Shown here in pieces: positions 1 to 11,900 of a stretch of 29,628 nucleotides of DNA. Position numbers and translations under genes: made by a program. This DNA is from Apostichopus californicus (lineage: Eukaryota; Echinodermata; Holothuroidea; Aspidochirotida; Stichopodidae): contig JAIPMN010187362.1 in the NCBI GenBank assembly GCA_020650975.1, positions 1 through 29,628 of the forward strand, given 5' to 3'. Every line of letters starts with the position of its first letter. Position 1 is the stretch's first letter. Below the pieces are notes generated by a model, which had not been told where the DNA came from, searched no databases, and saw only the letters and a list, made by a program, of their open reading frames with translations.

Positions 1-166
1 TAAAGGACAGCACATCCTGGTCTTCTACCCCTGAGAATGATTTTAACTTCTTCTCCTTGGGCAAGAGGTAGACTACTCCTGGGCGTTCGGAACTACCCTT
101 CTTGGCCTCCGCCAGTTCCTTCTCCAACTCACCCAGACGTTGACGCATCTCCTCTAAGTCTGCCAT
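1..166 (-). CDS. Gag-like N-terminus of the LTR retrotransposon (partial)
   Basis: Read on the - strand from the ATG at 166, 55 codons run to the left edge. The first 30 or so residues are a charged coiled-coil-like stretch rich in E, K, L and R. A segment with the look of VYLLPKEKKLKSFSG follows, typical of the start of Gag in animal Gypsy-type elements. The ATG sits shortly downstream of the LTR and leader, as expected for gag. Only the first part is visible, so whether the element is whole cannot be said. Confidence 0.6.
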   Translation of the reverse strand, partial: MADLEEMRQRLGELEKELAEAKKGSSERPGVVYLLPKEKKLKSFSGVEDQDVLSF

Positions 167-247
167 CTTTCAATACACCTCAGGATAATCCCTTGAAGTT
201 CCTACGTCCTTCAGTCATCAGTGTATAACCCCACTCGTACTACCAAA

Positions 248-853
248 TGTAAAGCCGGGGTGGTAAGGTTGTCGGTGTGGTGACGCCCATGGGGGGAGAT
301 GGGGTGACACAAATGACTGAGTCAAACGATTGGTATTGTGGTAAGCAGTATATTAATCGCTCCTCTCTAGCGAGCTCTCATAGAGCTTTTAACCTGCCAC
401 GCAAAGGTGAAAATAAACATTTTTCGTAACAATGAGGTGTCGCATATACGAGTGTTAATTGCGAGCACTGAATAAAAAGTAAAAGTTAAACTTTGGTTAG
501 AAACTGTGCAGGGTGTCCAACTCTCAACCAAAGGAGCTGTGGGAAGCCAAAAAGGTAAATAATGCGTATTCCCACATATGGGGCAATAGCCAACTCGTTT
601 TATAAGAGAACTCCTGGACCAGTTAATCCGTGCGCGATGTTCACAGAACATTAGAGGCACAGTGCGTTCGCAAGAGCTCGCAGAACGCTTAACCTTGCTA
701 ATTAGTACTTGTGCGTTGTCTGCCAGTACAATAGCTCCCATTCAAGCTACAACCCTCGCGACGGTTCGACCGTTATCGTATAATTCGTTTGTATATGTTC
801 TGCTTAAGACGTTAAATCAAATTGTAAGCATTCATAATAGTCGATATCTTACA
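248..853 (-). repeat. Long terminal repeat of the retrotransposon
   Basis: On the + strand the block begins TGTAAAG (248) and ends CTTACA (853). This gives the usual TG...CA ends with short inverted termini and a length of about 606 bases. The sequence just inside on the element's strand, starting near 247, begins TTTGGTAGTACG and is a plausible primer-binding site. The outer end is uncertain: a perfect 12-base inverted repeat (817-828 and 848-859) straddles it, so the true border may lie a few bases further right. The partner LTR and the target duplication are outside the window. Confidence 0.6.
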
Positions 854-958
854 ATTTGACGAAGCACAAACCGTTTTCATAAATGCAACAATTTAAGGAA
901 ACTATCTAAACCATAGTTTTCACCTGAACTAACAAAGTACATTTATGTTTTCATATAG

Positions 959-2936
959 TTATCAGAAACGCAGTTAGTTGAGATCACAAAAGACTTTGTC
1001 ACCGACAAGACGGTAAGAATATAATGTACAATCTTCTATGCTTAGACTATGGGTTTTGTTGAAGACTTTCTTCTTCTCTTTCTTATAATTTATGAAGTTA
1101 AGATATCTATGTGAAGAATAATCTAGATCACGAAATAATTCTCATTTACATAATTTCTTCAAAAAGGTACAATGACGTGTATTTAACAGAAAGCACGTAA
1201 TGAAAGCGGTACATAACTCATATTCTTTACTCTTTTATATTTGTTTTATTTTCCCTTGTATGTGCAGGTACCTGTCCAGCAAGTTTTCAAAAGTATAACG
1301 AAATCATCAAAGCCCAAGAAGGTAGGGCTTTTTAAAGGAAAACATATTCAATAACATTAATGTTACTCTGATCAAACATTCAAACGTTTATTTCAATTTC
1401 ATGCTATTAACAGGTTCCAGTTGAAACGGTTGTATCAGCAATTGTTCATTACTGCAAGACATTGGAAGTAAGTTGTTATTTCAAGTACATTTTTAATAAA
1501 TAAGGATTACATGTGTGCCTAACGTCCCATTCATTGAAAATATGTTTGTACGAAGTTCTTGAAGGCAAATGATACTAATCCTAAGAAATGAAACTGAAAA
1601 CAAACATAAATAAACTGGGTTTTGTGATTTAGTTTTGGCACAAACTGTCAAATGACCGTGCTTTTACATAGGGCGGAGTCATATTTTGGTATTCATTCAT
1701 AAAGTTATTATATAGTAATTCTGTTTAAAGCATAAATTTATTTTTAAAGAAAGCACGTAGAAAATTAAGCAAGAGAATGTCGATCGAAAACTTCAGGATA
1801 TCAGTTTCATTTATATCCGTAATTATATTCATTTGAACTATATTTCTTTGGTAGGTGTCGCTTGATGATGTGAAGAGTGTCATTGGCTACGGTGACTCGA
1901 ACAGTGAAGGATTTGAAGAGTCATCTTGCAATGTAATTTCATTCGTTTTTGTTTTTGCTGTGTTATTATTTTATTATTAATTATTTGACTTGCATTTTAA
2001 AGTTTAACTTGATATACAAAGTTCGTCCTAGGTTTTGAGGATATATTTATACATCCATTATAAATGATTATGTTTGTTGACGTATTAAAAATCTGTACTG
2101 TAGTTATTATGATTGAAAGTGCTAAACGAGCTAATTCGCTTTCTTTATTTTCATCGATAACTGGTAATAAGATTTCCAGGTTGGTACTTACTAGGACTAA
2201 CCAGCGATCAGATTCGTTCTATTCAAATACAACCCAAGAAGAACAGAGAATAGATTTCAGGAGAAATATGGCTCCTCTATTACGTAAACCCCATGGTTAA
2301 TGCTTAGATTTCCGTTCTAGATCAAAACGTATTTGGTCTTCCTAGTTTGTTCATAATAACACACATTTGTTGTTGTTCATTTACTGTTTGTTTTCAACTG
2401 ATATCCCTTTCCTGGATTCTAGATTTCGTATTTGTACTTCTTGCACTCTGTTCACCAAAACAAAAATGAGGTGAGTTTGAAACATTTATATATTGTAAGT
2501 CAATATTAAACACCGTCAACAACGCCCTTAACAGTGTGCAATGAAATATACACAGCTCGTAACATCATCGTCCAAAAACATGCAAACCTTTGGACATATC
2601 GCTGTAATAACTAGAATGATCACAATAGGTAACGAACCGTAAAATGCTGCAACAAAGAATCCTTACTTCTCTGGTGCACCACACTGTACACATAATGTAC
2701 GTATTATTCTGATCCAATCATAGAACATGTAGACATAATTCTCAGTTAAATAAGAGATACTTTTAACACCCTGTAAGTCCACGAATTTATAACCATTGAA
2801 TACATATAATAAGTAAATTCAGGATCAATCCCTTCAGAAAACATCAGAAACAAAACAATAATAATCCATCTTACGTATCATTTTTTATCATTAGAACATA
2901 CAGGAATTGTTTCATGGCGTTATGATAGAGGCACTG
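959..2936 (+). CDS. Gene 1 module exons, group A (six exons)
   Basis: Exons, all phase 0-0: 959-1012 LSETQLVEITKDFVTDKT; 1268-1321 VPVQQVFKSITKSSKPKK; 1414-1467 VPVETVVSAIVHYCKTLE; 1855-1932 (26 residues, starts VSLDDVKSVIGYG, polar second half); 2423-2470 ISYLYFLHSVHQNKNE; 2904-2936 ELFHGVMIEAL. Each has an AG acceptor and a GTAAG, GTGAG or GTAGG-like donor. Exon 2423 could instead run to a second in-frame GTAAGT donor at 2495, adding eight codons. The 11-residue exon at 2904 is among the shortest. No earlier exon is visible between the LTR and 959, so the gene probably enters from outside the window. Confidence 0.8.
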
Positions 2937-5900
2937 GTAAGTACGTAACGATCTTTGGGTATATGCAGCCGTTCCTTTACTCCTTGGACAGATAGATACA
3001 CAGTGTATACATGTGTCATTCGTAGCTAACCAAGTATCATTGTGTGTATGGCCACCCGATACACACAGAGAACACAGTTACTACTGTAAATCTTGAAGTT
3101 TTGTACCAAATCCAGTTGTATCCAGTTGTTGGGTGTTGTTGGGATTACACATATCCTCAGTTCTTACTGTTAACCTAATAGCACATGCTACCGATTTATC
3201 AGATTTGTCAGCACAATCCAGTTTCTACTGTGATACAAAGTTTTAAGATTAACAGTAGTTACCGTAATCTCTGTGAGAACCGGTTAGTATGGCAAAACCC
3301 ACACAAATGCTTTCTGATAATGGACCGTCGTTTGAAACGTCAAACTAAAGCCGCTCATGTTTTTTTTAATATTACATAATAACAACACAATTGGACTATA
3401 TGTTAACATTGTTTTTATTATTCCGTAGGTTGACGGTCGTTACGTATGATAAAAGAAGCAGTTCTATAATACTTTTAGGCCTACTCTGAAGTCATACATT
3501 ACCAATCTTTGTTTTCATATTAAATCAATTTCATTTCAGAAGAAAGAGTTCGTCTTCAAGAGCGAAACTGAAAATAAGTTTCATAGAGAAAAGGTAGGAA
3601 GCAGGTATCATATCCTATGAAAGATTACTCAATATTGCCCATGTCGTAGACAGCCTATCAATGTGTAAAATAGATATTAGTAATAGCATGCTCGTATAGT
3701 AATTTCCTATCTCCCTCCAAAAATGCTTTCATATTTGTTATTATTCCTTAATATACCGTTCACCGGTGATAAAGGTGGATAACTATTGAACCAGGCTTCT
3801 TATCAGAAGGAAGTAATGTTTCTTATAACTCTCACAGAATAATGTTTATGTAATTTAGTGATATTGTTATTTTCTTCCGACCTGTCTTTTTCTTAAGGAT
3901 CAAATGAAGATATTTGTACGCTTCCTTATATTTCTTCGGGCAAAGGATAGGGTATGTATAGTTCTTTCTTATACAAAGCATATGAACATGTTTTCTCCAT
4001 CTTAGAATAAAAAGTGACGCCCGCGCTGATTTCATTAACATTTTGTTTATGTTAACGTTTCGTTGATGCATTACTTCGTTTACATACTTTGCATACTTTA
4101 AATTACTTCGTTTGACTAATATTTATATATTTGTTATATATTGATTAAAAGCCGGTACCACTTTGGAACCTAAGACATAATTTGTTTAAATACAATATTA
4201 ACTATTTTCCTACTTTTTTGTAGTAAAACTGTTAACTTCCTCTGTGGTGTATTCTTGGCTTATTGTATTATTGTTGTGCTTACTTTATTAAATTGATTAA
4301 ATCATTTAAATTTATTGCCAGATCAATTCTGACAAACACAAAGCATTGTTGTTACGACGTTCACTGGTAAGTAATATGAACTATTCCTTTGGTTTCAATA
4401 AATACTCTGCAACATAACTATCCACTTTCAAAAGTCCGTGTACATCAAGGACACACAAATACATCATCATTGTCGACCGCGACTGAATCTAGTTGTAACG
4501 TGAATACGCACTTTGCTAAATATTTGTCATATTTGTCCGCAAGAAAATATTCATACGCACATTATCACATGTCATTTATTCACAAAAAGTAGTAAATTGT
4601 AAATGTCTTATTTTTAAGAATATAAACGGAAGGTTGGTACGTTTGATATCATCATTTATATAATAATACGTTTATTGATCTACAGATAGATTTGAGTGTG
4701 TACAATGACACTTTAATGACCGATGCATTCAAAACCTGGGTAAGTTTATTTTTTCACGTTCCTAATGTATTAATTCTTATATCGCGCACTTTCACGCATT
4801 CATGCTCTTGTCGATGAATAGCAGATATATCACACGCTCGCTATGGTACACTTGAATATGAATGAAATATAATAATGACTTATCGAAATACATGCTTCTC
4901 ACATCCTTAACAAAAACATTCAAGTCGTTTCCTTCTATTCTATTTTCTGTATCTTCTTACTTGCCAGTTTGAGCAACATAAACTGATTGAAATCTTACAG
5001 CAAGATTATCATGAAGGCTTGGTAAGTTATAGAAGAGAACAACAACAAACATTGTCATACTTTATTTAACACGTTCACAAAATGGGAATTATATCTAAAG
5101 CAAATTAGTTTTGCCAATATCACAAAAACATGCATGTTACACTCTAAGACAGTTTTGTGCCATTTGATGATACGTCGGACAAAGTATAAAATGTATTACT
5201 CAAAATGAAGGTACATTTGATTAAATTACATGTCCTAGGTTTGGTTATCAAATTAACATAATGTACTTAATCTTCAGTGACTTTATTCCATTCTGAACAT
5301 TTCATCGATCTTTGTTCGAAATGAGCCTTACTACTGTTATCAGGGTTGACATAGAAAACGATAATATAAGGATTAGGCGTAAGCAAACTCAATTTAAGAA
5401 CCTTTGTTAACTTATCGACCCTTTTCGTCGGTTCGTATTTGAAAATGGTAAACCTTATAAATTGTTATGTAATTTAATGAGATGTGTTACAGAAGGGTAT
5501 GGGATATTAACAAGATTCAACTTAAAATTTACATACAATTTAGTATTAAGTTATGCTGTCTAATATCAGTGCGATTGAAGTTTGGTAAAATACAATACTT
5601 CTTAAAAACAGTTTTTTTAAATATATTCATATGCACTTAGTTACTTACTTTTGAACAGATTGTCGATGGAACTGTCATAGGAATTGCCGTGAAATTATAT
5701 GTACAAAAGAAGGTAAGAAAACTTGAAATGCACAGATTGATTGTAAAATACTATTGTCACCAAGCCATACATGGAGTACATGACTTTCAACTTGTGGATG
5801 CTTGGAAAACACATACTTTACATATGCGTTTGGCATATTTTGCACTTAACTTTCAAGCATCGTAACTTGGTTCGCCATTGAATACACTCAAACACTTTTT

Positions 5901-8900
5901 GAAATAATATTGTTTTGTTTGGGAAATTGAAGTCACAACTGTCGGCTCAAATTAAGGGACAGGATTTTTCTTTCCAAAACCAATATTAGCACTTAGCTTA
6001 GATTCTTGCATGTCACATGTACGTGTCAAGCCATTCCATTTCACAATCAAAGTTAAAGAGTTGTTATTAAACTATTAAGGCTTTGCCAAAATAAAATTCA
6101 AATCCTTTCATTTGCGATATGAAGTATTTTGAACATGCATGCACTTGACTGAAGTACCTTTCTTGCGTAGATAGATGATATAATGCTCACAGAATTGACG
6201 AAAGAGATTTTGAAGGAAGATAAGGTGAGTAAAGTAAACAATAACCTCCGTTACCTCAGTTAACATCAGCAAACTTTCATACCTAACAGAATAATTCGAA
6301 TTTATGTAATTGATTAATTCAGTCAGCATTTAACTATCTATTTGTAAGCCATTGTAACTGTATCATATTAATCTCTTACAGGATAAGTTTGCAAACATAT
6401 ATGAGGAACTGATTATTTCATCAGAAGATTTTGAGGTATGTATTAACTCATGTTTCGTTGTAAAAGTTTCTTTTCCAATTGTTCTCATAAAATTCTACAA
6501 CTTTCAACTTTCTTTAAATATCAACTTACAGGAGGGAATGGAAATGGCAATAAACGCTATATTGCAGTACTACAGTGACAATTTGGTGAGTAGTAACAAG
6601 CTGTCAGTTAAGTTGTTATACCTATTGGTTTCCATGGACCTAATATATGAACTTGGCATTACGAATAATGTTTAACCATTACTGTATAGCGGTGTCTAAA
6701 TTTCAATATATGTATGTATTTTCATTTAAATTTATTCTCCTAGATATCACATGATGACGTCTTGAAGAGAATAGACTTCACAGGACAACACACCAACGAA
6801 AATAGACTTGTTTCAAAGAAGGTAACAAATCCACATTGTGTTAACTGAATATAATCTAGTCTCTGATTGTTACATACTTTCTAGCACCACAGTATGCATA
6901 TACAATCCTTATACAGACACCAATTGCTTACAACGGATTCTCTTTCTCTTTCTCTAGTTTCCTTTTGTGTGTTTTTTAAAGACGAATCTCGATCGGTTGG
7001 AAGATGTGAGACTTTTATGATTTTTATGTAATACTATGAATAATAGCATGATCACACAATCACATTATATATTTTGCTAAGTATACAGATCTATTATTCG
7101 ATGCAGACAAAATTTATTTGACAAACAAATCATGCGATTAAATTCATGTGGTTGTGGATGTTTGGCGGTAGAATTTCATCCAAACGACTACTACAAGACT
7201 GTCATTGAATCCAGACCACAACACGTCTAGGAATTATAACTTCCACAATATAGCGTACCAATGTTATAATTACATTAACTTTTGTACAATGTAGGACACA
7301 GAGAAGTTGGACTTTGAAGTAAACACAACTAAAGCAAGTTGTATGTTATGGCTCAATTGGTTTACAGTGTCTTCGTTAAAAATAAATAAGTTAAATTTGT
7401 AATGGTTGCTTCACTTCTCATTGATTTTCTCCCTTTTCTTCGCAGACAAATCTTACACAATTGTATGATATCGTTGTAGAGAAATCACTGGTAGGGTACT
7501 TGTCTTTTGCTTACTGTAATAAATTATGTTATTCCCAATTGTTTACTTTGTTGAACATTTTGTGCAGCTTTAACAGCGATGTTCCTTTCGGGGTATTTGG
7601 GTGTATAAATGAAAATAATATACACTTTGATTTGGCCACTGTCAGGTGATCGATACGAGTTCCACTTGTTCAACAGAACAATGAAAGAAAACAGATTTTG
7701 TGGGGCATTGCAGGCTTCAAATTATATGTTTTCGATATTTTCTAGATTAAGTAGACGTAAAACGAATCGGCTGTCAGAAGGAGATGTAATTGAATAACTG
7801 ATTACTGTAAATAAAAGGAAAGTTACGTATCAAAGTTGCCGATAAAGACGAACTTACGAAATTATATCATATGAATAAACATATGGTGATTACATCGAAT
7901 TATTAACTATTCGTACTATTTACTGACCATTACTATTTACTGAAATGTGGACCTTGTTTCCATAAAACATTGAGCTTGAAATAATTATGTCATTGAACTA
8001 GATTAATTATCAGAAACTTAAGCAAGGTCATAACGTGACATAGCACTGTACGCAAACACTCATCCCCATTCTCAAATTAAAAAAATGATATGAGGTTTAT
8101 GTAGTGCTTGTAATGGACATAACAACTCCCTGGTTTCAGTGAAACAACCATTTATGTGTCATGTGTTCTTCTTAATTCTGTTTTTTAATAATGAAGGCTA
8201 ATGGAAAACAGACTGAAGACGCTGTTACTAGCGAAGAGGTAATTTCATAGCAAATGCATTACTATTATAGAAACTTTCAAATGACTTTAATTTATGTCAC
8301 GAGGGTTAATGATACCTCGTTTAGTGCATTAATTAACATTATTATAGATGAAATGACGATACGTTGATGTTGATAGGTTTTGTTTTTCTTTAGTGATCAT
8401 TTTTGTAATACATTAAACACATTAAAAATGATAAATTATTTTAAATTTTCGTCTTATCTTAGAATCGAACAGATACCTTTCTACGGGTTTTGCTTTTTAG
8501 TGTTACATCTAACAGAGTAAGTTCAAAGATTTAAAGTATGAAGTGTTGCATTAGTAAATTAATATATTTATCTTTACTTTGAGTGGACTTCAACTGCACC
8601 GAACCACTCATTAAATCTTTTGATAAGTGGTCTTTAATGATAATTTCGTTCACGAAGAAGAATTGAGGAGCAAGGGTCACGTTCTTTATAACATGAAGAA
8701 CTGCTAAACGTAAAGAAAAGCTATAATTGCCAAAAGGTATTACCATTTCTTAGAAAACCTGTTTGTGGCCGTATACATGAAAACCACGCTCTCTCGCTTG
8801 ATCTGACAACATTTTTCCCCTGCAGATATCTGTTAATGACTTAACAAAGATTGCCAAGCAGTTTGTGTATGCCAAAAAGGTAACATATGTGTTATTATAT

Positions 8901-11900
8901 AATACATAGGTGTTGGTTAAGTACATGTTCTTGTAAATATGAAATTGTCCCATTCCTTTCTATATGTGAAGAAAAACACGTTTAGATATAATTTTGTAAT
9001 AAATGATAAACCTAGACGTTGTAGCGTCTGGCCTGAAAACCTAAGGAATAAAGTAAATTATCGACCAACAATATATGCCTGTTTTACTGTTTTTACTGTT
9101 TGTTAACAGATAGAAGAACATACTTTCTTCGCCGTTGTTTCACGAAACACTAATGAAAATTGGGTAAGGTAGATGTGGTATTCCTCCGTGGTAGTTATTC
9201 TATGGATATTTATTCTATGACAAGAAATTATATATGTATGCTTTTTCTTCTGTAGGCATGTTTATTATTTATTTACCTATCTGGAGGCGCAGATATTCAT
9301 GTTTCTTCAAATTAATTATTATATGATGAAGCAGTGCTTAAAAAAGTTTCTTTCACCTTGCAAAAAGTGCAAAAGAATAAATTAAAAGAATACAATGTTG
9401 ACTACAACCCTCACTTTAGATTGCACTGTTGCTGTAGTGTCGTTATCATGCAGAAGAATAAAACCACAGAAAGAAAATAATTATGCAAATTGTACTGTCA
9501 TATTCCCAAATTAAACTTTCTTGTTTTAGAATTGATGACCTAACTTAGATGAATGTATTAGCACAAGCGAACTTTGTTAGCACCCTCAGAGTCTCGAGTG
9601 CAAGAAAAAACCCAATAAGACTTAATCTTTAACAAGATGTTTTAGTTCAGTTCGAAACTTTAAGCAACACAGCATGTTGGATATAGCACAACCAGATGAG
9701 CCATTCAGATTGATAAAAGTATGAATATCATTTAGCATATAAAAGTTTTCATGTCTTTCAGCTATCGATAGACGTCCTCAAGAAAGTTTTGAAGGAAAGC
9801 TTGGAGCAAACTTTGGTAGGTCTTATCTCAGTTTATTTATGCATGCGATAATGCTTGGTACTTTTCAAACTATGTTTTCTCCCCACAACAGTGGTATTAC
9901 AATTCTTAAATTTCTCTTGTTCCAGATAACTGCTAAACAGTTTGTAGAACTAATGACCAACGTTTATCTTCATAAACGAGTAAGAATATCTTGCAAATTT
10001 GCAATTATTTTGACATTTTTTTGATTTAATGTATGAAATCATTTTCTGTTATTTAATCTGTAATTGAATTAAATTTTCAATATTAGTGTTAGTCGTGTCA
10101 TTGGTGTGTGTCACTGTTAATATGTATGTTGTGAACTCGATACTATTGCCTTACGAAACACATTTTCCGGAGGGGGGGGGGTGATAGTAAACACATTTCA
10201 ATTAATTACTATCTAAACGTGTTACACCAACCCTGATCTTAATCAACAGATTGAAAATAAAGATTACGTGCAGACTACCGTATTTCTTGTTGATAAGAAA
10301 CAGGTAAGTAGTTGGATGCGATTTTCAGTTTTCTTTACTTGCTGTGATACCACAAACTAAGGAGAGACCAGCCCAACTCGGATCATCTTAACAATTGAAA
10401 TATTAAAAGAAAGTGTATATGCGTAGTCTATCATAATCTATTCGCACATGATCTGATAGAGAAATATACGATTGACAGTAAAAGACCTCAACCATCCAAC
10501 CAAATTATAAGTTGTTCCAGTCGTTCATAAAAATGTTTAGTTTGCATCATGGTTTTACCTTATACTGTCCCAACGTATTCATATAACCAGTGAAATAATA
10601 GCCAAGTTTTTCGCTGCATTCTCAGATAACACTCGATCAGATTTTTCAGCAACTAAGGACTACTGAAGAGGCTAATAAAGTAAGTTTTGCGTTCAATATT
10701 GATTTGTAAATTTCGTAAGATAAAAAAATTTTGTTCTCTTGACCATATAGGCTGATTAAGGACTAATAAAGAAGCAAATCAAGTAAGTTATGCGTTAGTA
10801 ATTGTTTTTAAAATTTGTAAAGGTAAGAAACATATATATGCTGAGCCGTTTACTGTTGTTTCTACATTCCAGCAGTCGGCAAAAGGAATGACGATGGACG
10901 CCACTCTCCACTTCTACATTAGTACAAAATCTGTAAGTGGAATTCACACCAGTTGTTAAGAAACATTTCAATGTACCATCTTTTCATTATTTTTAAAGAC
11001 GTCTTGCAGTACACCGTTTTTATTGCATAGTTCATTAGCTCTTTTGTGTAATTTTCCCCGGCCACTTACTTTTACTTTACTTTTTAGCTTTTACATGACC
11101 ACAAATTATTTTTCATCTCCTTCCCTTTTACTAAAATTTTATATATCAGGTGACTCTGGACGATGTAGCAAATGCTATGAAGAGGAGTTATATCCTTAAG
11201 ATGGTAAGCACAAAGCCTTCCTTATTCTAATATTCGTTATATATTTATCGTAACTTATAGACATTCCTTAACATTAAAAATATCAACAAAATGTATACTA
11301 ATTCCTGGATAGTTCACATCACCAGTAATGAAAACTTCCCGCACTTACCGATATCTGATTCAATACTTGACTACAATAGTATAAACAATCCGTCTGATTT
11401 GCATTATGTATAAACTATTTGAATTTACTACTTTACACAGACCCCATTTCAAGAATTAAGCGAGGCTCTTCTGACTCAACATATGCAGAATAAGGTAACT
11501 TAATGGTTACAGTTTGCTGATTGACATGGTAAATTGTATGCAATTAACTGTGAGGTAATTATTATAAAGACAAAATTGTAAGCGTTATTGCATTTTATTT
11601 CCTCTATTTCTGTTGTTTTCTAGATTCCAATTGCCACCGTAATGGAGGTCGTCGGATATAAAGCAGATGCAATGGAAAAAAAGGTGCCAACATTTTATTT
11701 TTATTTTTATCTAAGTTCGTTATTTATCACCCAGTTCATGACTCTCACTAGTATGATGTTCGTAAGTTAAAACAAAGTAGTGCGTCCTGTTTTCAAATTT
11801 CGATTTGGTTTCTTACTGTCTTGTCTTAAATTTAATAGTTGAATAAATTTTACAAGCGTTCGAGTAATTCAATGTTCTATTTACAGTATGTCTGCCTTTT

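Larger units (their letters stand above)
1..853 (-). mobile_element. LTR retrotransposon, 5' end only (LTR plus start of Gag)
   Basis: This is the 5' end of an LTR retrotransposon lying antisense to gene 1 and running off the left edge. On the - strand the order is LTR, a short untranslated leader, then a Gag-like frame. Size, age and completeness cannot be judged because the body lies outside the window. The family is probably Ty3/Gypsy-like, judged only from the look of the Gag start. It lies next to, and probably within, an intron of gene 1, upstream of the first micro-exon seen here. Antisense intronic insertions are the kind hosts tolerate best. It is treated as a fossil. Confidence 0.7.

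Noticed and set aside
367-741. 124-codon open frame on the - strand
   Set aside because: It lies wholly inside the LTR, where no protein is expected.
2261-2290. 30-base phase-0 candidate (ISGEIWLLYY)
   Set aside because: The acceptor has no polypyrimidine tract, and the surrounding frame is a chance open frame.
3429-3443. 15-base phase-0 micro-exon VDGRY between CCGTAG and GTATGA
   Set aside because: Too short to separate from chance.
9256-9300. Possible 45-base module (starts ACLLFIYLSGG) after a strong TTCTGTAG acceptor
   Set aside because: The donor would be GTTTCT, which is poor, and the peptide has Gly-Gly in mid-helix. It may be a relic but is not supported.
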